Source: Micractinium sp. NFX-FRZ
Lineage: Eukaryota > Chlorophyta > Trebouxiophyceae > Chlorellales > Chlorellaceae
DNA: 64,000 nucleotides
Reading direction: 5' to 3'
Assembly: GCA_029339195.1 (NCBI GenBank)
Contig: JAPTJF010000033.1
Location: 1 to 64,000, forward strand
Shown: positions 47,483-59,442 of the stretch, one piece after another
Numbering within the stretch: the first letter of the stretch is position 1
How the letters are laid out: every line of letters starts with the position of its first letter
Notes under the pieces: generated by a model
Seen by the model: the letters and a program-made list of their open reading frames with translations, nothing else
Database searches by the model: none
What the model was told of the DNA's origin: nothing
Translations under genes and position numbers: made by a program

Positions 47483-49345
47483 ATGCAACGTGATGTGACA
47501 CTTGCAGGGCTTGCCTGCATACAAGCGCTTGCCAACATCCAAGTCCTCTTCGCCACCTCTTTGCTTGTCCTCCGATTTGGAGCAGGCGTTGGAGGAGCAT
47601 CTGAACGGCCTGCGACAGCGGCAGTGGCGATAGCAGCAACCCAGCCAGCAGCAGAAGCACCGCCAGCGGCGCCGCCAGCGGCGGCGGGAGCGGCGCCCAC
47701 CCGAGGGGGAGTTGCCCCTGCCAAGAAGCGGGTGCAGAGGGCGCGGGAGCAGCAGGAGCAGCAGCAGGAAGGCGGCATAAGGCAGCGGCGCAAAGCACGG
47801 CGCAAGGGCAGCAGCAAGGTCCGGCAGCGCACGGGAGGCACTGCTGAGGGTGAGGCGGGAGACGCGAGTGAGGGGCTGCCAACAGGAGATGGAGGGGAGG
47901 AGTTGCCGCATGCGCAGCAGCAGCAGCAGGAACAGCAGCAGGCGCAGCAGCAGCCGCAGCAGCAGCCGCAGCAGCAGCAGGTTGGAGAAGGCACAGCAGC
48001 AGCGCCTCCTGCCACTCTTGACATCTACAAGTTTTGGCGTGAGGAGGAGGAGAACCGGCTGATACAATGTGTGGAAGACGCAGAGTACCGCAGGTGAGGC
48101 GTGTGCAGCAGGGCACTGTTGCACTGGCAGACGGGCCACCAGGGATGGGCAGGCAGGCAGAGGAGGGGCGGGGAAATGCTACACCTAAAAGAGTTCAACT
48201 GCCAGCAGCGCTGCCGCTTTGGCTCCCCCCGGCCGCTGCGGAACGCATGTGGATGTGCCCCATCCCGGCACGCATGGCTTGCCACGGCATCAGTTTCTCC
48301 AATCTCACTCACCATCTGCTCACGTGCCCTCTACCTTGCGCCAACCTTCACCCCACCCTTGCTGGGCCCTGCTCAGTAACCCCTTCCTCTGCCTTTCCTT
48401 GCAGGCAGCACTTGGGTGGGGATGCCTTGGACTGGGTGGCAATAGCGGCGCACTTCCACCGCAGCGAGCAGGCGGTACGCAGCAAGTACAGGCACGAGCG
48501 GATCATGCGGGAGGGGGCGGGGGCAGAGGGGCTCAGCTCGAGCCAGCGCGCGCACGCACGCCCCAAGGAGCGCACGCGCCTCAGCATCAGCTACGGGTGG
48601 ATGGCGGTGTATGCGCTCTCCACGCTGCCCGGGCAGGTGGGTGGGGTGAGGGGGTCAAAGGTGGGGGCTGGCCGGGGTGCAGCGGGATGATGGCAACGCC
48701 AGCTAGTGTCCGCAGGGAGGAGGAGGAAGTGCGGGTGAGCGGGAGGCAACGCAGGGCAAGATGCACCGCAATATGATAGGCCTGCGTTCTTCCTCCCGCC
48801 TGCCTGCCCGCCGCCTTGCAAGCCGCAGGAGGGCACAGGCATAGAGATATGTTCGGCCGTGGAATCGCACCCGCCCTTCCAGCCGCTGCTGGACCGCTCC
48901 TCCCGGCCAGACTCAAACGGCGTGCCCAGGTGGGGCGCAGAGCAGGGGAACAGCTGCTTGCTGGTTGGGCTGCCGCTGGGGCTTCTGAAGAGCAAGGCTG
49001 CTGTCCGCTGGATGCTCCCTTTCGCCCTGTGCTTTGCCCCAACCTCCTGCTGCCACAAACGCACCACCCAGCAGTACAGCAGCTGCCCTCCCCTGCTGCG
49101 TTGGCCCTCACACACCCCCCCGGCCCCCCGCCCCCCCAACGCCCCGCAGGTGGCGGCAGCGCATCCGTGAGGAGCTGTCCCACCGTGCTTACATCGAGGG
49201 TACGGGGGTGAAGCGCAACGGGCAGGTGGTGTGGCGCCTGCGCCCCGACCTCTTTGACTCCCTGCCTGCCAGCCAGCGCAGGAAGCTGAAGGAGCTCAAC
49301 CTGCGGGGCCTGCCCTTCCTGGGCAAGCAGGGCGGGCAGAACTGA
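47483..49345 (+). CDS. SANT/Myb-like domain protein of unknown function
   Basis: Exons 47483-48093, 48405-48636, 48829-48929 and 49150-49345 join in phase. The 5' end is uncertain. The frame is open upstream of 47483 without an ATG, and a different frame has an ATG at 47344 that would need a very short intron. The N-terminal half is basic and Gln/Ala-rich (disordered). A SANT/Myb-like helical unit spans the first splice: FWREEEENRLIQCVEDAEYR, then DWVAIAAHFHRSEQAVRSKY, with the spaced tryptophans of the fold. The C-terminal part (WRQRIREELSHRAYIEGTG, QVVWRLRPDLFDSLPASQRR) looks like a second small helical domain that I do not recognise. DNA or chromatin binding is plausible from the SANT unit only. 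Confidence 0.65.
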
Positions 49346-49424
49346 GGGAGAGCGCCCGTCAGGCCACATTGGGATGCTGGCCTCATCTCATGTTGTATCT
49401 ACTGTCCTGTACCTACCATACACT

Positions 49425-49429
49425 TGTAA
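49425..49429 (+). terminator. Candidate TGTAA poly(A) signal of the SANT gene
   Basis: TGTAA lies 80 bases after the stop. The remaining part of 49346-49896 shows no gene and should contain the promoter of the NIPA-like gene. Confidence 0.45.
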
Positions 49430-49896
49430 TTCCCTGCATCCCTCCTACTGAAAGATTGGGCCAAGGTGATCAAGCCGGTGGCGGTGGCGGTGGCGGCTTG
49501 GGCCCAGGCGGCACCTGTCATTACACATTCTGCAGCCTTGTTGGGAACCAAATGTTGACGGCAAGTCCAATACGTATTGCATGGCTTAATGGATATGATC
49601 TTTACTGCAGAGGCCAGGCCAGCCCAGTTCCATGACGATGATGTCGTCACCCGCCCGCCCAATGGGCCGCCGCCGCCAGTCATCCTAATTCAAAGATTGG
49701 CGGCGCGGTGGCATTTCCGTTCCTCCTCGAGCCACTAACAAAGCCCCGGGAGCCCTTTGCTGCTGCGCCACTTGCGGTCCTGGAGGCGAAAGCGGAGCAG
49801 CGCAGCTCATGGCGGCGTGGTTGCGCTGCCGTCCATCCGTCTCTTCTTAGGCTTTGAAATCAGGACCAACGGGCAGCAGCAGCAGCAGAGAGCACA

Positions 49897-52800
49897 ATGG
49901 CCGGCACGGCGCTCGTGGGGCTGGGCGCGCTCGGGGCTGCACTTCATATTTTGGGCAGCATTTTCATCGTGTTTGGACAGGTGAGCGGTACTGATCCTTT
50001 GAAGCGAGCCGCACGGACAGAGCAGCTGGCTGCCGCTCCAGTTGCGCCGCCGCTGCCGCCGCCGCCGCCACCGCCGCCACCCGTTGCTGCTGCGCCACCG
50101 CCTCCTCTGTTGTTTGCATTTTGCTATAATCTGCCGTTGTCTCATGATTCCCACTGCCTGTCTGATTGGCTGACTCTCCCTGTGTCTGTCCTCGGCCCCC
50201 TGTTCTGCCCTGCCAGGCCAGCGTCAAGGTGGCGCATGCCATTGTCGACTCCACGGGCCTTCCCAGCACCTGGGAGGTCCCGCGTGCTCACCCGCACCCA
50301 CCGCTGTGGTGCGTATGCATAACGACGTGTGCTGCCGTGCTCGGATTTGTTGCAGTGATGATGCTGTCTGCTTGATGCATGCAGACGGCTGTCGCCAGCG
50401 CCAGTTGGTCCCTGTGCATGGAAACGGTGTGCTATATGGCCCTGTGCATGCTGCTGCCGAACGTGACGTGACACCTTCCCTTCTTGTGCTCCCAGTCGCC
50501 CCCCTGCCCACTGCCCCCCGCCTTCCTGCACCCCGCCGCTGCCCCGGTTGCAGGCGCCGCCCCGATGGCAAGTGGCGGCGGCAGAAGGCGGGCAGCAAGG
50601 CGTACGCCTTTGGCGGGTGGGCCGCCTTTGCGGCGGGCAACATCCTGCGCTTTGTGGCCATGCGCTTTGCCGCCCAAACCGTGCTGTCGGGCCTCGGCTC
50701 CCTCCAGTTTGTCATCATCCCCCTGGCCTCACGCGTCATGCTGGGCATCCGGGCCTCGGGGTCCACAGCACTGGGGGTCACCGTGGTGCTGCTGGGTGAG
50801 CCGCTGCCGCCGCATGTGGGCGCACGCGGGTGCGCTGGAGGCGTTGTTGGGTGCTGCTGACCCCTCGTGCAGGCGGCAGGTGTAGGGGCCTGCATTGGGG
50901 CGCAGGGGCGAGGGCACTAGGCATCTGCGACTGCATGCCAGGCTCAAACAGAAGTGGCACCAGCACCACATGGGGCAATCTTCTCTGCCCCCCACTCTTC
51001 TGCCCTGCCCCATCACCCCACGCCTATCAGCGCCTGGCGCCCCCCCTCCCCTCCTACTTTCCTCTCCACCCCGCCCTCACCCCGCACCTGCCGCCCACCC
51101 ACCCCCTCCCCCAGGCAACGCGCTGATCATGCTGTATGGGCCCGCCGAGGTGACCTTCACCCTGACGCAGCTGCGCCACCAGTGGGCCACCCCCGCCATG
51201 ACCACCTTCATGGTGGCGCTAGGCAGCCTGCTGTGCCTGCTGCAGTGGCTGTACTGGCGCCTCAACAGCGCCACCGGCGGTGCCGCGGGCGGCGGCCTGC
51301 AGCCTCAGATTGCGGCGGTCATGGCGGGCGGCGGCGGCGGCGGCGGCAAGGGGGAGTTTAGAAACAGCGGCAGCTTGGAGGGCGTGAGCAGCGGCGGGGG
51401 CGACGCCCGCTACCTCGCAAGTGCGGGCAGCGGCAAGTGGGTGGCCGGCGGCACGGGTGGTGGTGCCGAGCAGCCGGACGCGGTCACCGTGTTTGCAGGG
51501 GCGCTGCTCTTTTCAGCCGTGGCCTCATTTGTGGGCGCCTGGAGCGTGCTGTTCAGCAAGAGCCTCACCTACGTGGTCTCCTACATGCCCGCCTCGCTGA
51601 CAGACTGGTGAGGCGGCGCGGCGGCAGCACTGGGCGGGTGCTGGTGGGGCAGGGGCAGCTGGGCTGTTGGGTGCTTTCGCCTTGGCGATAGCACGCTCGT
51701 GCTGCGCCGGCCGCTATGCAGTATCCAGTGCCAACAATGCTGCCAGGCCCTGCTAACTGTCCAGGGCTCAAACCGTTGCCTCTGCCCTTATGCTACACCC
51801 CACGTCCCCACTGGCAGGTACTCCTGGTTCATCCTGGCAGCCTTCCTGGGCACCGCAGCCTTCTGGGTGCGCCAGTCCGACCGCGGGCTGCGCTACTACC
51901 CAGCGTCACTCATCATGCCGCTCATGCAGGTGGGTGAGCATCATGCGGGTGTGTGTGGGGGTGTTGTTGCAGGATGGGGCAGTAGGGAGGGCTCAGAGGT
52001 CGGGCAGGGACCGTGGGTTTGGAAAATGGACCGTGAGCGGTGCTGAGAGGTGCCCAGCCACAGGCAGGCAGCCGTTGCCCGAGGCAACGCCTGCCCGAGA
52101 AGCTGCCTGCCCGCCCGCCCGCTTGCTCTCATGGTCTGTTGGCCCTCCCACCCCCGCCCCTGCCCCCGCCCCTGCCCTTTTCCCTGCCATTGCACGCCCC
52201 AGCCTCCTTCGCTCTGCGTCCACGCACCTGGTCTGACCTGCTGCCTTTTACCCTCACCTGCCGCCCCACCTGGTCTGCACTGCTGCCTTGGTCACTCACC
52301 TGCCTGACTGCCTCCCCTGCCCCCACCCCCCGCAGGCCTTCTGGATGTGCATGTCTGTGCTGGAGGGCGGCATCTACTTTGACGAGCTGACGGGGCTGCC
52401 GTCCCGCCACCTGGCGCTGCTGGTGCTGGGCCTGGTGCTGGCGCTGCTGGGGGCCATCTTCATGGGCATCGCAGGCTTCATCGCGGGTGGGTGGGGCCTG
52501 CTTGTTGTCCCAGGGTTGGCGGTGTGGCGGAAGGGCCAGGAGTTGGGGTGCCGGCTGGCAGTTCCTCCGCAGTGCAGCAACCAACGCACGAGGGTGGGTG
52601 GGTCGAGCGTGGAGCTGGAAAGTGCCCGCGTGTCCATCTGCCCGCCTGCCCGTCTGCCTGCCCCTCCACTCCGCCTGCCCACACCAGACCATCCCACTTT
52701 CTCCAAACCCACCGTTGCCGCCCTGCAGAGAAGCCGGAGCACATCTTCCACTACTCTGCCGCCTCCTCAGACCTGGATGCCAGCGCTGCGTGCGCCTGCC

Positions 52801-53447
52801 ACGGCGGCAGCGGTGCCCTGTCCCCTCCTCCGCTGGCGGCGTCAGCCACCGCCACTGTGTCTGTGATAGTGGAGGACAAGCAGCACTGGGCGGCCACGGG
52901 GCGCAGCGACCAGCTGAGCAACCCGGTGCTGCGGTCGGGTGGCGGCGGCAGCGGCGGCGGGCACCCCCACAAGAATGGGTTTGCTATAGGCGGCGCCACC
53001 AGCAGCGATGAGGCGGAGCAGGGGCTGGGCAAGCCCTGGTGGCGGACCGCAGCACAGCAGCAGCAGCAGCAGCAGCATGGCAGCGTGATGCGGGTGCATG
53101 CCATGGCAGATGGCCTGCCTCAGCACCTGGAGCTGCCGCAGCTGGGCGGCGCGAGCACGCCGCTACGGGGCAGCTCGCCGCGTGCCGCGTTGGAGCGGCT
53201 GCAGGCCGTCTGCAGCCCCACCCAGCAGCTGCTGAGCAGAGAGAACAGTGAGTGTTTAGATGCAGCGGGGGTGACTCCGCCACACCCAGGCAGCAGCGCG
53301 TTTGATCGTGCGTTACTAGAGGCAGCCGATGGCAGCAGCAGCGGCAGCGCCAGCCTGGGGCGGCAGGACACGATCCTACTAGATGGCCGGAGCGGCAGCA
53401 GCGGCGGCGGCGGCGCCCTGGGCAAGGCTGGCCTGCAGCGACGGTGA
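49897..53447 (+). CDS. NIPA-family magnesium transporter-like membrane protein
   Basis: Seven exons (49897-49980, 50217-50308, 50554-50795, 51115-51607, 51818-51929, 52336-52486, 52729-53447) join in phase to 630 residues. Helix 1 (LGALGAALHILGSIFIVFGQ) runs into ASVKVAHA, the position of the N-L-x-K-L-x-H motif in plant NIPA proteins. Further helices include FGGWAAFAAGNILRFVAMRF, SGLGSLQFVIIPLASRVMLG, TALGVTVVLLGNALIMLYGP and a second set from 51490 to 52486. The P-L-G/G-L-G-S-L-x-x-x core and the GP after helix 4 fit PF05653 (DMT superfamily). A Gly/Ser-rich loop divides the two halves. The last 240 residues are a hydrophilic Ser/Gly/Gln-rich tail, unusual in length. Substrate is by family only. 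Confidence 0.75.
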
Positions 53448-53776
53448 CCCAGAAACACACGTGTGCACAGTTTGTTGCGCCATGTCACGGGCCGTCGACC
53501 ATCCTTGAAGTCCCCTCCCTCCACAATGTTCGGTTCTGACCTCCACCTATATGTCCTCTCCCTGCTCATTGACATTGTCACTGCGTTTCACTTGATTCAT
53601 TGACATGTCATCAACCACATCCCCTGCAATAGTCAGTTCTGCGCAAGGTAAACAAAGTACAGCGTGATACCCAGCATGTATCTATTACTGAATGCCCACT
53701 TGCTGGTGCCGGCACCTGGCACTCAGGCTGTGTCCCTGTGTGCCCTGCCACACTTGGGTCTGGCCCTCATGCAGCT
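53448..53776. other. Convergent 3' intergenic stretch
   Basis: About 330 bases between converging stop codons of the NIPA-like and M48 peptidase genes. It is AT-richer than its surroundings and holds no gene. Confidence 0.4.
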
Positions 53777-55824
53777 TTAGCCACTGGTCGGCAGGCGGGA
53801 CGCCACCGCTACTGCGGCAACTGCTGCGGACACGCCAAGCATTGGCCCCACCCACCACCGCCTGTGCTGCTCATACACTCGCTGCGCCTCCGGCAGATGC
53901 AGTGCGAAATTGGCTGCCTGCTTCGGCAAGTTCGGCCAAAAGAGGCCGCTCAAAGATTGGTCGTCTTCTCCGATGGCGGTCAGGCTGCCGGGGTTGGTCT
54001 GCTGTGCAGCTGCCGCGTATTCGGCCAAGCGGCGCGGCAGGCTGTTAGAAGCGCCACGCAGCTCGGGAAAGTGGCGGTAGACATGAGCAGCAGGGTCCTG
54101 GCCAGTCCTGCAGTATGCGTATGGGGCACAGGCAGGATGATGACGGCATGAACCAGGCTGCCTGTCCAGGGCGGGCCGGTGGTGCCTGCCGGTCTCCCTG
54201 CATGATGCCAACCGAAGTCCCACCCCGTGGACAGGGCCTGTCCACCCATCCACCCATGACCCTGACTGCGAGCTGTCCTGCACATGTGACAATTCTCACC
54301 GGGCCAAAAGCAGCAGCGCGAGCGCTTCAGCCTCAAACTCGTGGCAGATGGCAGCACTGGCGCGACCTGCCAGCGTGGGACCACCAAAGCCGGGGTCGCC
54401 AGGGAAGAGCAGGCGTGGCGGCTCATACGCCTGCTCCTGCCCCACGCTCTCTGCAAACCAAACCAGAAGGGCATGCCGTGCCATGCCGTGATTGGGAAGA
54501 ATGCCATAGCACACTGACGCTAATGCAGCTGCCGAGCGCACGCGAGCCAGAGCCTGGACAGGCCTGAGAGGAGGTTGGGAAGCGAGGAAGACCTACTCAC
54601 CTTCAGTGAACAGCCAGGGCCAGGCGCCGGTAGTTGCCCAGCGGGACGCAATGACCGCTGCATGGACACGTGGAGGTGTCCAGCGGAGGAGGACGCCAAA
54701 GCACAGCGCCGCGCCGTGCCACCAATTGTGCTTGACATGTAGGCTGCCCCAGAGCGCGTCCTCCGCAATGTGCTGCCCAATCGCGTGGCCCACCTCGTGT
54801 GCTACTGTGCCCTCCATGTGCGCGCACCCCTCCCACGCACCGATGCCGCCAGCTCCACAAAAACCAGCCATCCGGGGCTCGCTGCACTGGAACACTCGCA
54901 CCGGGGGAGGCTGTGCTGCCAGCTGGCCCACCTTGTCGGCGACCCTCGAGTCGGCGCCATGCCGCTCTGTGACCAGGGCTATAGCAGCGGCAATGTACTT
55001 GTCTCGCAGCGCCTCTGCCAGCCGCACGGTTGGGTGGTTGGCTGGCAGGTAGGTGGCATCTGCAAGGGTAGAGGAGGACACCGGGAAGTGCAGGGCTTCG
55101 CTCAAGTGGGTAGTTTTCATGGCGATGTCTGATTGGCTGGTCACCCCACCCGTCTCCCCTTGCACACGGGTGCCTCCGCACCTCCGCCGGCACAGCAGCC
55201 CAACTCGGCCTGAGCTTTACTGCAGAGGTGTAATGAGAGCCCAGCCCACACTCACCATCGCCAAGCTGGGGCCGCACGTTGGAGAACCAGGAGTCTGCGT
55301 CCACCTGTCTCTGCTCTGGTATTGTTGGCCGCATTCTGCCAGTCAGCGGCACCTCCTCCTGCCCCTTGCTGCCATAGAGCATGCCGGGAAGGTCCAACAA
55401 CTCGAGACCAATGTAGGACGCACAGGCGCCGCCCGCCACGGTCACCGCGAAGCTGCCAGCGGCCGACAGCACGGGTCCGCCAGCCGCGCTTCTGGCCAGA
55501 CGCTTGAGCGGTCCGCAGAGCAGCAGCGACATTCCACCGAGGCTTTGAGCTGCCGCCTGCATGTGCAGGTGGGCCTGGGAGACTGTTGGCTGGGTAACTG
55601 GTGGGAGGGCCGGAGCTCTGGGATCAGGCAAGGCGAGTCCACTTCCAGTCCCTACCTTGAGGATTTGCGATGGCTCGTCGTTGTCAATCGCCCTAAATAT
55701 GTTCACACTCGCAACATCCGCAGCCGCGAACGCCAAGTGCTGTGCTCGCCACGAACTGGCGTGCTGCCGGGCGCAACATTGTTGCTGCCTGCCGGGATGT
55801 CCTCGCTTGAATTGAGCCTCGCAT
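53777..55824 (-). CDS. OMA1-like M48 metallopeptidase, probably mitochondrial
   Basis: Minus-strand gene with about five exons. The chosen ATG at 55824 gives MRGSIQARTSRQAATMLRPA, an Arg/Ala/Ser-rich presequence; the internal ATG at 55779 (MLRPAARQF) is an equal alternative. A hydrophobic segment (GSFAVTVAGGACASYIG) precedes the peptidase core. The active site is EGTVAHEVGHAIGQHIAED, an HExxH zinc motif at about 54780-54810. The third ligand is the E of CHEFEAEALALLLLAR after an intron. Near the C-terminus are HVYRHFPELRGASNSLPRRL and a final hydrophobic helix (GPMLGVSAAVAAVAVA). The order and spacing fit OMA1 rather than STE24. OMA1 is a stress-activated inner-membrane protease. The usual D after EAEA is replaced by L. 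Confidence 0.75.
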
Positions 55825-57136
55825 AATTTGAGCGGATACAATCAGACAACAGGAAGCACAAATGCGCCCCTCGGAGGAGTTTCCGAGGTTTTTTCATGGC
55901 ACGCTGTGCACGCTGTGGAACGCACCACCTGGAAGGGGCAGCCAAGCAGGATCCGGAGCTCCGCCAGCTCGATGAACCTTCCAAACGAGCCAGATGTCAA
56001 GCGTTGACAGTGCAACTGCATCCAGAACGTACGTTGGAGGGAGAGATAGTAGCGCAGCGCAGATGCGGGGGGAATGGGGCCACCAGGCGCCAAGGTTGGG
56101 CTTTCGTTGTGCTGCTGCTGCCTGCTAAGCCCACATTTTCTTGTCTTCTAGACACACTGTGACACTTGTGCAGGGTGCCGGTGTGAAGCGATGTGCGTTG
56201 TTTTTCAATAGAAATGAGGTGGCAGAGGCTGGGGGCAGAGGGAGACGAGCAGGCACCCACCGCTGACTGATTTTAGTCTGTCATTCTGCACCGCAGGGTG
56301 GGGGGGTGCTAGGAGAAATGTACTCAGCACGGCCGGGCCCATGCCAACACAGGCTTCCTCTCTCATCCACCTGTGCCATTTAGAAAGTGTGCTGCCAGTT
56401 ACAGGGCTCCCATGTGGGTGAGGTGCCAGAGGCTGGGCAGGCACACACGGCTGTCGCCACTGCGTTGCCCGTCGTCCCCCCCTCTCTCCCCTTCCCCCCA
56501 TCTGCGCCAGCTGAAATATGGTCCAGCACATGCATATGTCCGAAAATCACAGAGCAATACAGCTTACGAGGACCTACGGAGAGCACCGACGACTCCAGTC
56601 ATCACTGCATGTATGCTCCGCACAATGCAGCTTGCTCCTTCACCACAGCTTCGTCGGTAGCAAGACCGGTTGACCAATTAATCGCTCCAGAGACATCGAT
56701 GTCGCAGGAGAGCATCTATGTCTCTCCGACAGCTTGAGCAGCGTGGGATGCAGGCGTAACCCCTGCCCTTGCTCAATCTGTGGGCCGCTTAGGCATGATC
56801 AGTCACTGCTGTAGCAGCAGCTGAGGTGGCAGGGAACCAGCAAGCTGGGAGGCAGCGGCGGCATGCTACCCAAAGAACAGTGGCGCTGGTGCCTGCAGCA
56901 GCATGGCAGGTTTGCAGTGCTCCCACAGACCTGGGGCAGGCGACAGTTGCCGGCGTCAACCGTTGCATAGCGCCCCCTGAACAGTAGCGCACCTCAGCCG
57001 TGGCATCGGCACCCCCGATGCTAATGCTCCTGCTTACTCTTCCCATCTCATGTTGCCACAACATTGAACGCGCCAGATCGGCACCTTGGACAGGTTTATC
57101 CACTTGAGTCGTTCATGGGCAGGTGGAAAGTCCAGC
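55825..57136. other. 1.3 kb intergenic stretch without a supported gene
   Basis: This lies between the divergent M48 peptidase and GATA-like paralogue 2. Short open frames occur on both strands, but none shows a domain, signal peptide or plausible splice partner. It should contain two promoters. An unspliced small gene or a noncoding RNA cannot be excluded. Confidence 0.4.
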
Positions 57137-57968
57137 ATGGCTTGTCAGCAGGTGCAACCCCAGGGTGTCCCGGCCGAACCTGAAGGAGGGGACGAGCATA
57201 TTTCAGCTCTGAGAGGTCCAGTCCAGGCGGCAGCCATGGCTTCCGAGGAGCGCCAGCCGACCGAAGGCACACACTCGAGACCTGCGCAGCCCCTGGGCTG
57301 GCGCGGGCTGGGGCCGGCCCATGGCCTTTCTGAGGCTGCTGGGAAGGCTGCCGAGGTAGCCGAGGCGTCAGGCGGTGGCAGCGGCAGTGGCGGGCCGGAA
57401 CGGCGCTCGGCGGCAGTGGCGACCGGAGAGCCTGATCAGAAGGAAGACCAGCGGATGTGCTCACACTGCGGCAGAACCAGCACTAGTGGCAACTGGTGCC
57501 GTCACCCCGCCACGCGCGAGCGGCTGTGTCACATCTGCGACACGTACCTGCGCAGGCATGATGGGCAGCTGCCGCCGGTGGGTGTGCAATGCCTCCAGTG
57601 CAGCTGCAGCAGCCCGGGGCCATATCGCCAAGCCACCTGGCGCCCCCATCCTGTCACCGGCGCACTCTGGCTGTGCGACAGCTGCTTCTTTGCTGCTCGG
57701 CGCATGGCTGACCAGCGGCAGTGCCTGGAGTGCGGCGTCACCGGCACAGGCCCAAGCAGGTCAATCAACTGGAGCCGCCACCCCGAGACTGGCGCAGAAT
57801 GGTTGTGTGGGCGATGCTACGGCCGTACAGCCTACCGCCTGAGGAGGCAGCGGCAGCAGGCGGGCACCGGGACAGATGAGCAGCCCAAAGTGGGGCCAAC
57901 CCAGGCAGCTTCGTCTGAAAAGAAGAGTGGGGGCGTGCAGCCTGCTGCCAAGCGCCCGTGCAAGGCAA

Positions 57969-58025
<57 letters not shown>

Positions 58026-58481
58026 CAATGCCGCAACAGCCACTGCCGCAGCAGTCGCAGCCGCCACACCAGCCCTAGGCTGGGCCTGACCTGTTTGCGC
58101 TGCTGCTGCAGTCGGCAGCCTTCAAAGGTGCCGCTGCCTCAGGCCTGACCCCGGACCTGGCCGCCTCCTTCTCGGCGCTGATGGACACGCTGCCGCCTGA
58201 CCAGCAGGCCGCCAAGGTGGGTGGAGAAGCAAAGCATGGCGCAAAATATGCACGACTGCTGACCATGCAGAGGTGGGGGCGTCACGCTGGGGGCGCTAAG
58301 CTTGACACCCGAATCTTGAGACCTGGCTGCCCTTGCTCCTGCCGGCCATCCTGCCCTTTCACAAATCAAGCCTGGATGATGCCTGCAGGAGGGCCGCCTG
58401 CGGCTGCTGCTGGCGCAAGGGCTGCACAGCGCTGCCGCCCAGCTGATGCGCACCGCCCTGGCGCTGGCAGGCGCCACCTGA
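57137..58481 (+). CDS. Triple GATA-like zinc-finger protein, paralogue 2, with in-frame stop
   Basis: The first ATG (MACQQVQPQ, 57137) or the ATG at 57236 (MASEERQPTEG) could start it; the latter aligns better with paralogue 1. Three fingers follow: CSHC-x18-CHIC, CLQC to CDSC, and CLEC to CGRC. As in paralogue 1, HPVTGALWLC-like cores mark fingers 2 and 3. In finger 1 the usual WRR is WCR and CNAC-like is CHIC. A polyQ run is followed by TAG at 58076-58078, giving about 313 residues. The same frame then continues into an intact tail module (GLTPDLAASFSALMDTLPP, donor at 58217) and a 93-nt final exon (58389-58481). It may be a truncated protein, or a 55-nt intron (GT at 58024, AG at 58077-58078) may remove the stop. 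Confidence 0.7.
57973..58023 (+). repeat. CAG repeat encoding polyglutamine
   Basis: About 17 uninterrupted CAG codons just upstream of the in-frame TAG of GATA-like paralogue 2. It is the longest pure CAG run in the window. Confidence 0.9.
58136..58216 (+). other. 5' half of tail module, paralogue 2, beyond the stop
   Basis: Eighty-one bases that match paralogue 1 (11350-11430) at all but three positions, each silent. It stays open and in frame with the finger region apart from the TAG 57 bases earlier. Confidence 0.8.
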
Positions 58482-59442
58482 GCAGTCGGCCAGGGGGGCA
58501 GGGCTGAGTGAGTCCATCCAAGATTACGTGGCAAGCAACGTCAGTTAAAGCACTGAAGCACGGCTGGGCAGCTCTCCAGAGGAGCCTCTCTGAGTGGCCC
58601 CACCCCTTCCTTGTTGTCTTGGTCTTGTATGGTGTTGCATTTCTGAGTGCGTGTCCCTTGTTGAAACAACGGAACAGTGTGGAGGGATTGCTGGGCAGCA
58701 GACTGCAGTGAAGCGGTGACGCACACAGTGAGCAGGACACGGAGTTTTCACAAAACGTGGTGTCGCCCAAGGTGGCGGCAGGAGGCGACGGCACGTGGCG
58801 GCGGCGGGAGGGGCGGCAGCCCGTCGTGCTGGAAGAACAGGTCAAGGGCGCGCACCCAGCGATCCGATTCACGTTTACAGAAGAACCAAGCCGGAGGCAT
58901 AGAAGAACACCGCCCGCCTCGGGACCACGCTTCTTTACGCTTCTTGCCCCGGGCGCTTCTGCAGCCACCTCCTGTATGAAGCGTGATCTGGCACAAGTTA
59001 CAGCGTTTCCCACAGACCAGACCGCCAGCATGGCCAGCATGGGTGTACCTGCCGTCTGCGCCCTGCCTTGACGCCCCCAGTGCATCGATATCATGCTGCT
59101 TATTCTGCACAACCATGCATGCAACCCCTCCACTCGATCCACGTTGCAGCACTGCATCCTGGCCTCTTCCTTAGTTTGAGCCCGTGGCGGCCGCCAGGTA
59201 GCTGGGTCGCCCCCGGGTAGCTGCAGGCAGCTACTGGTGGGCGTTGGGAAGTGGCTGCGGGCTCCTGCCTGGCACCCACAGGAAGCTGCTCCGTCTCTGA
59301 GCTACATAACCCAACCACCAGGCCAGACCGGCACCTACCTCAAACCTGCCTCTCAACCTCCAAACCCTCACTTTTGCTGCCCACCAAGTTGCCCCCGCCA
59401 ACACCACACCACCGGCACTCCCTCTCCAGCCCGCCTCCAGCC
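58482..59442. other. Intergenic stretch, no confident gene
   Basis: About 960 bases between two plus-strand genes. Overlapping open frames of 100-134 codons exist on both strands around 58750-59150, without recognisable domains. The right end holds the promoter and 5' UTR of the alanine-rich protein gene, with a C-rich leader just before the ATG. Confidence 0.4.

Noticed and set aside
58748..59152. 134-codon minus-strand open frame with several cysteines
   Set aside because: No recognisable zinc motif, no splice partners and an overlapping plus-strand frame of similar length. It is typical of chance frames at this GC content.
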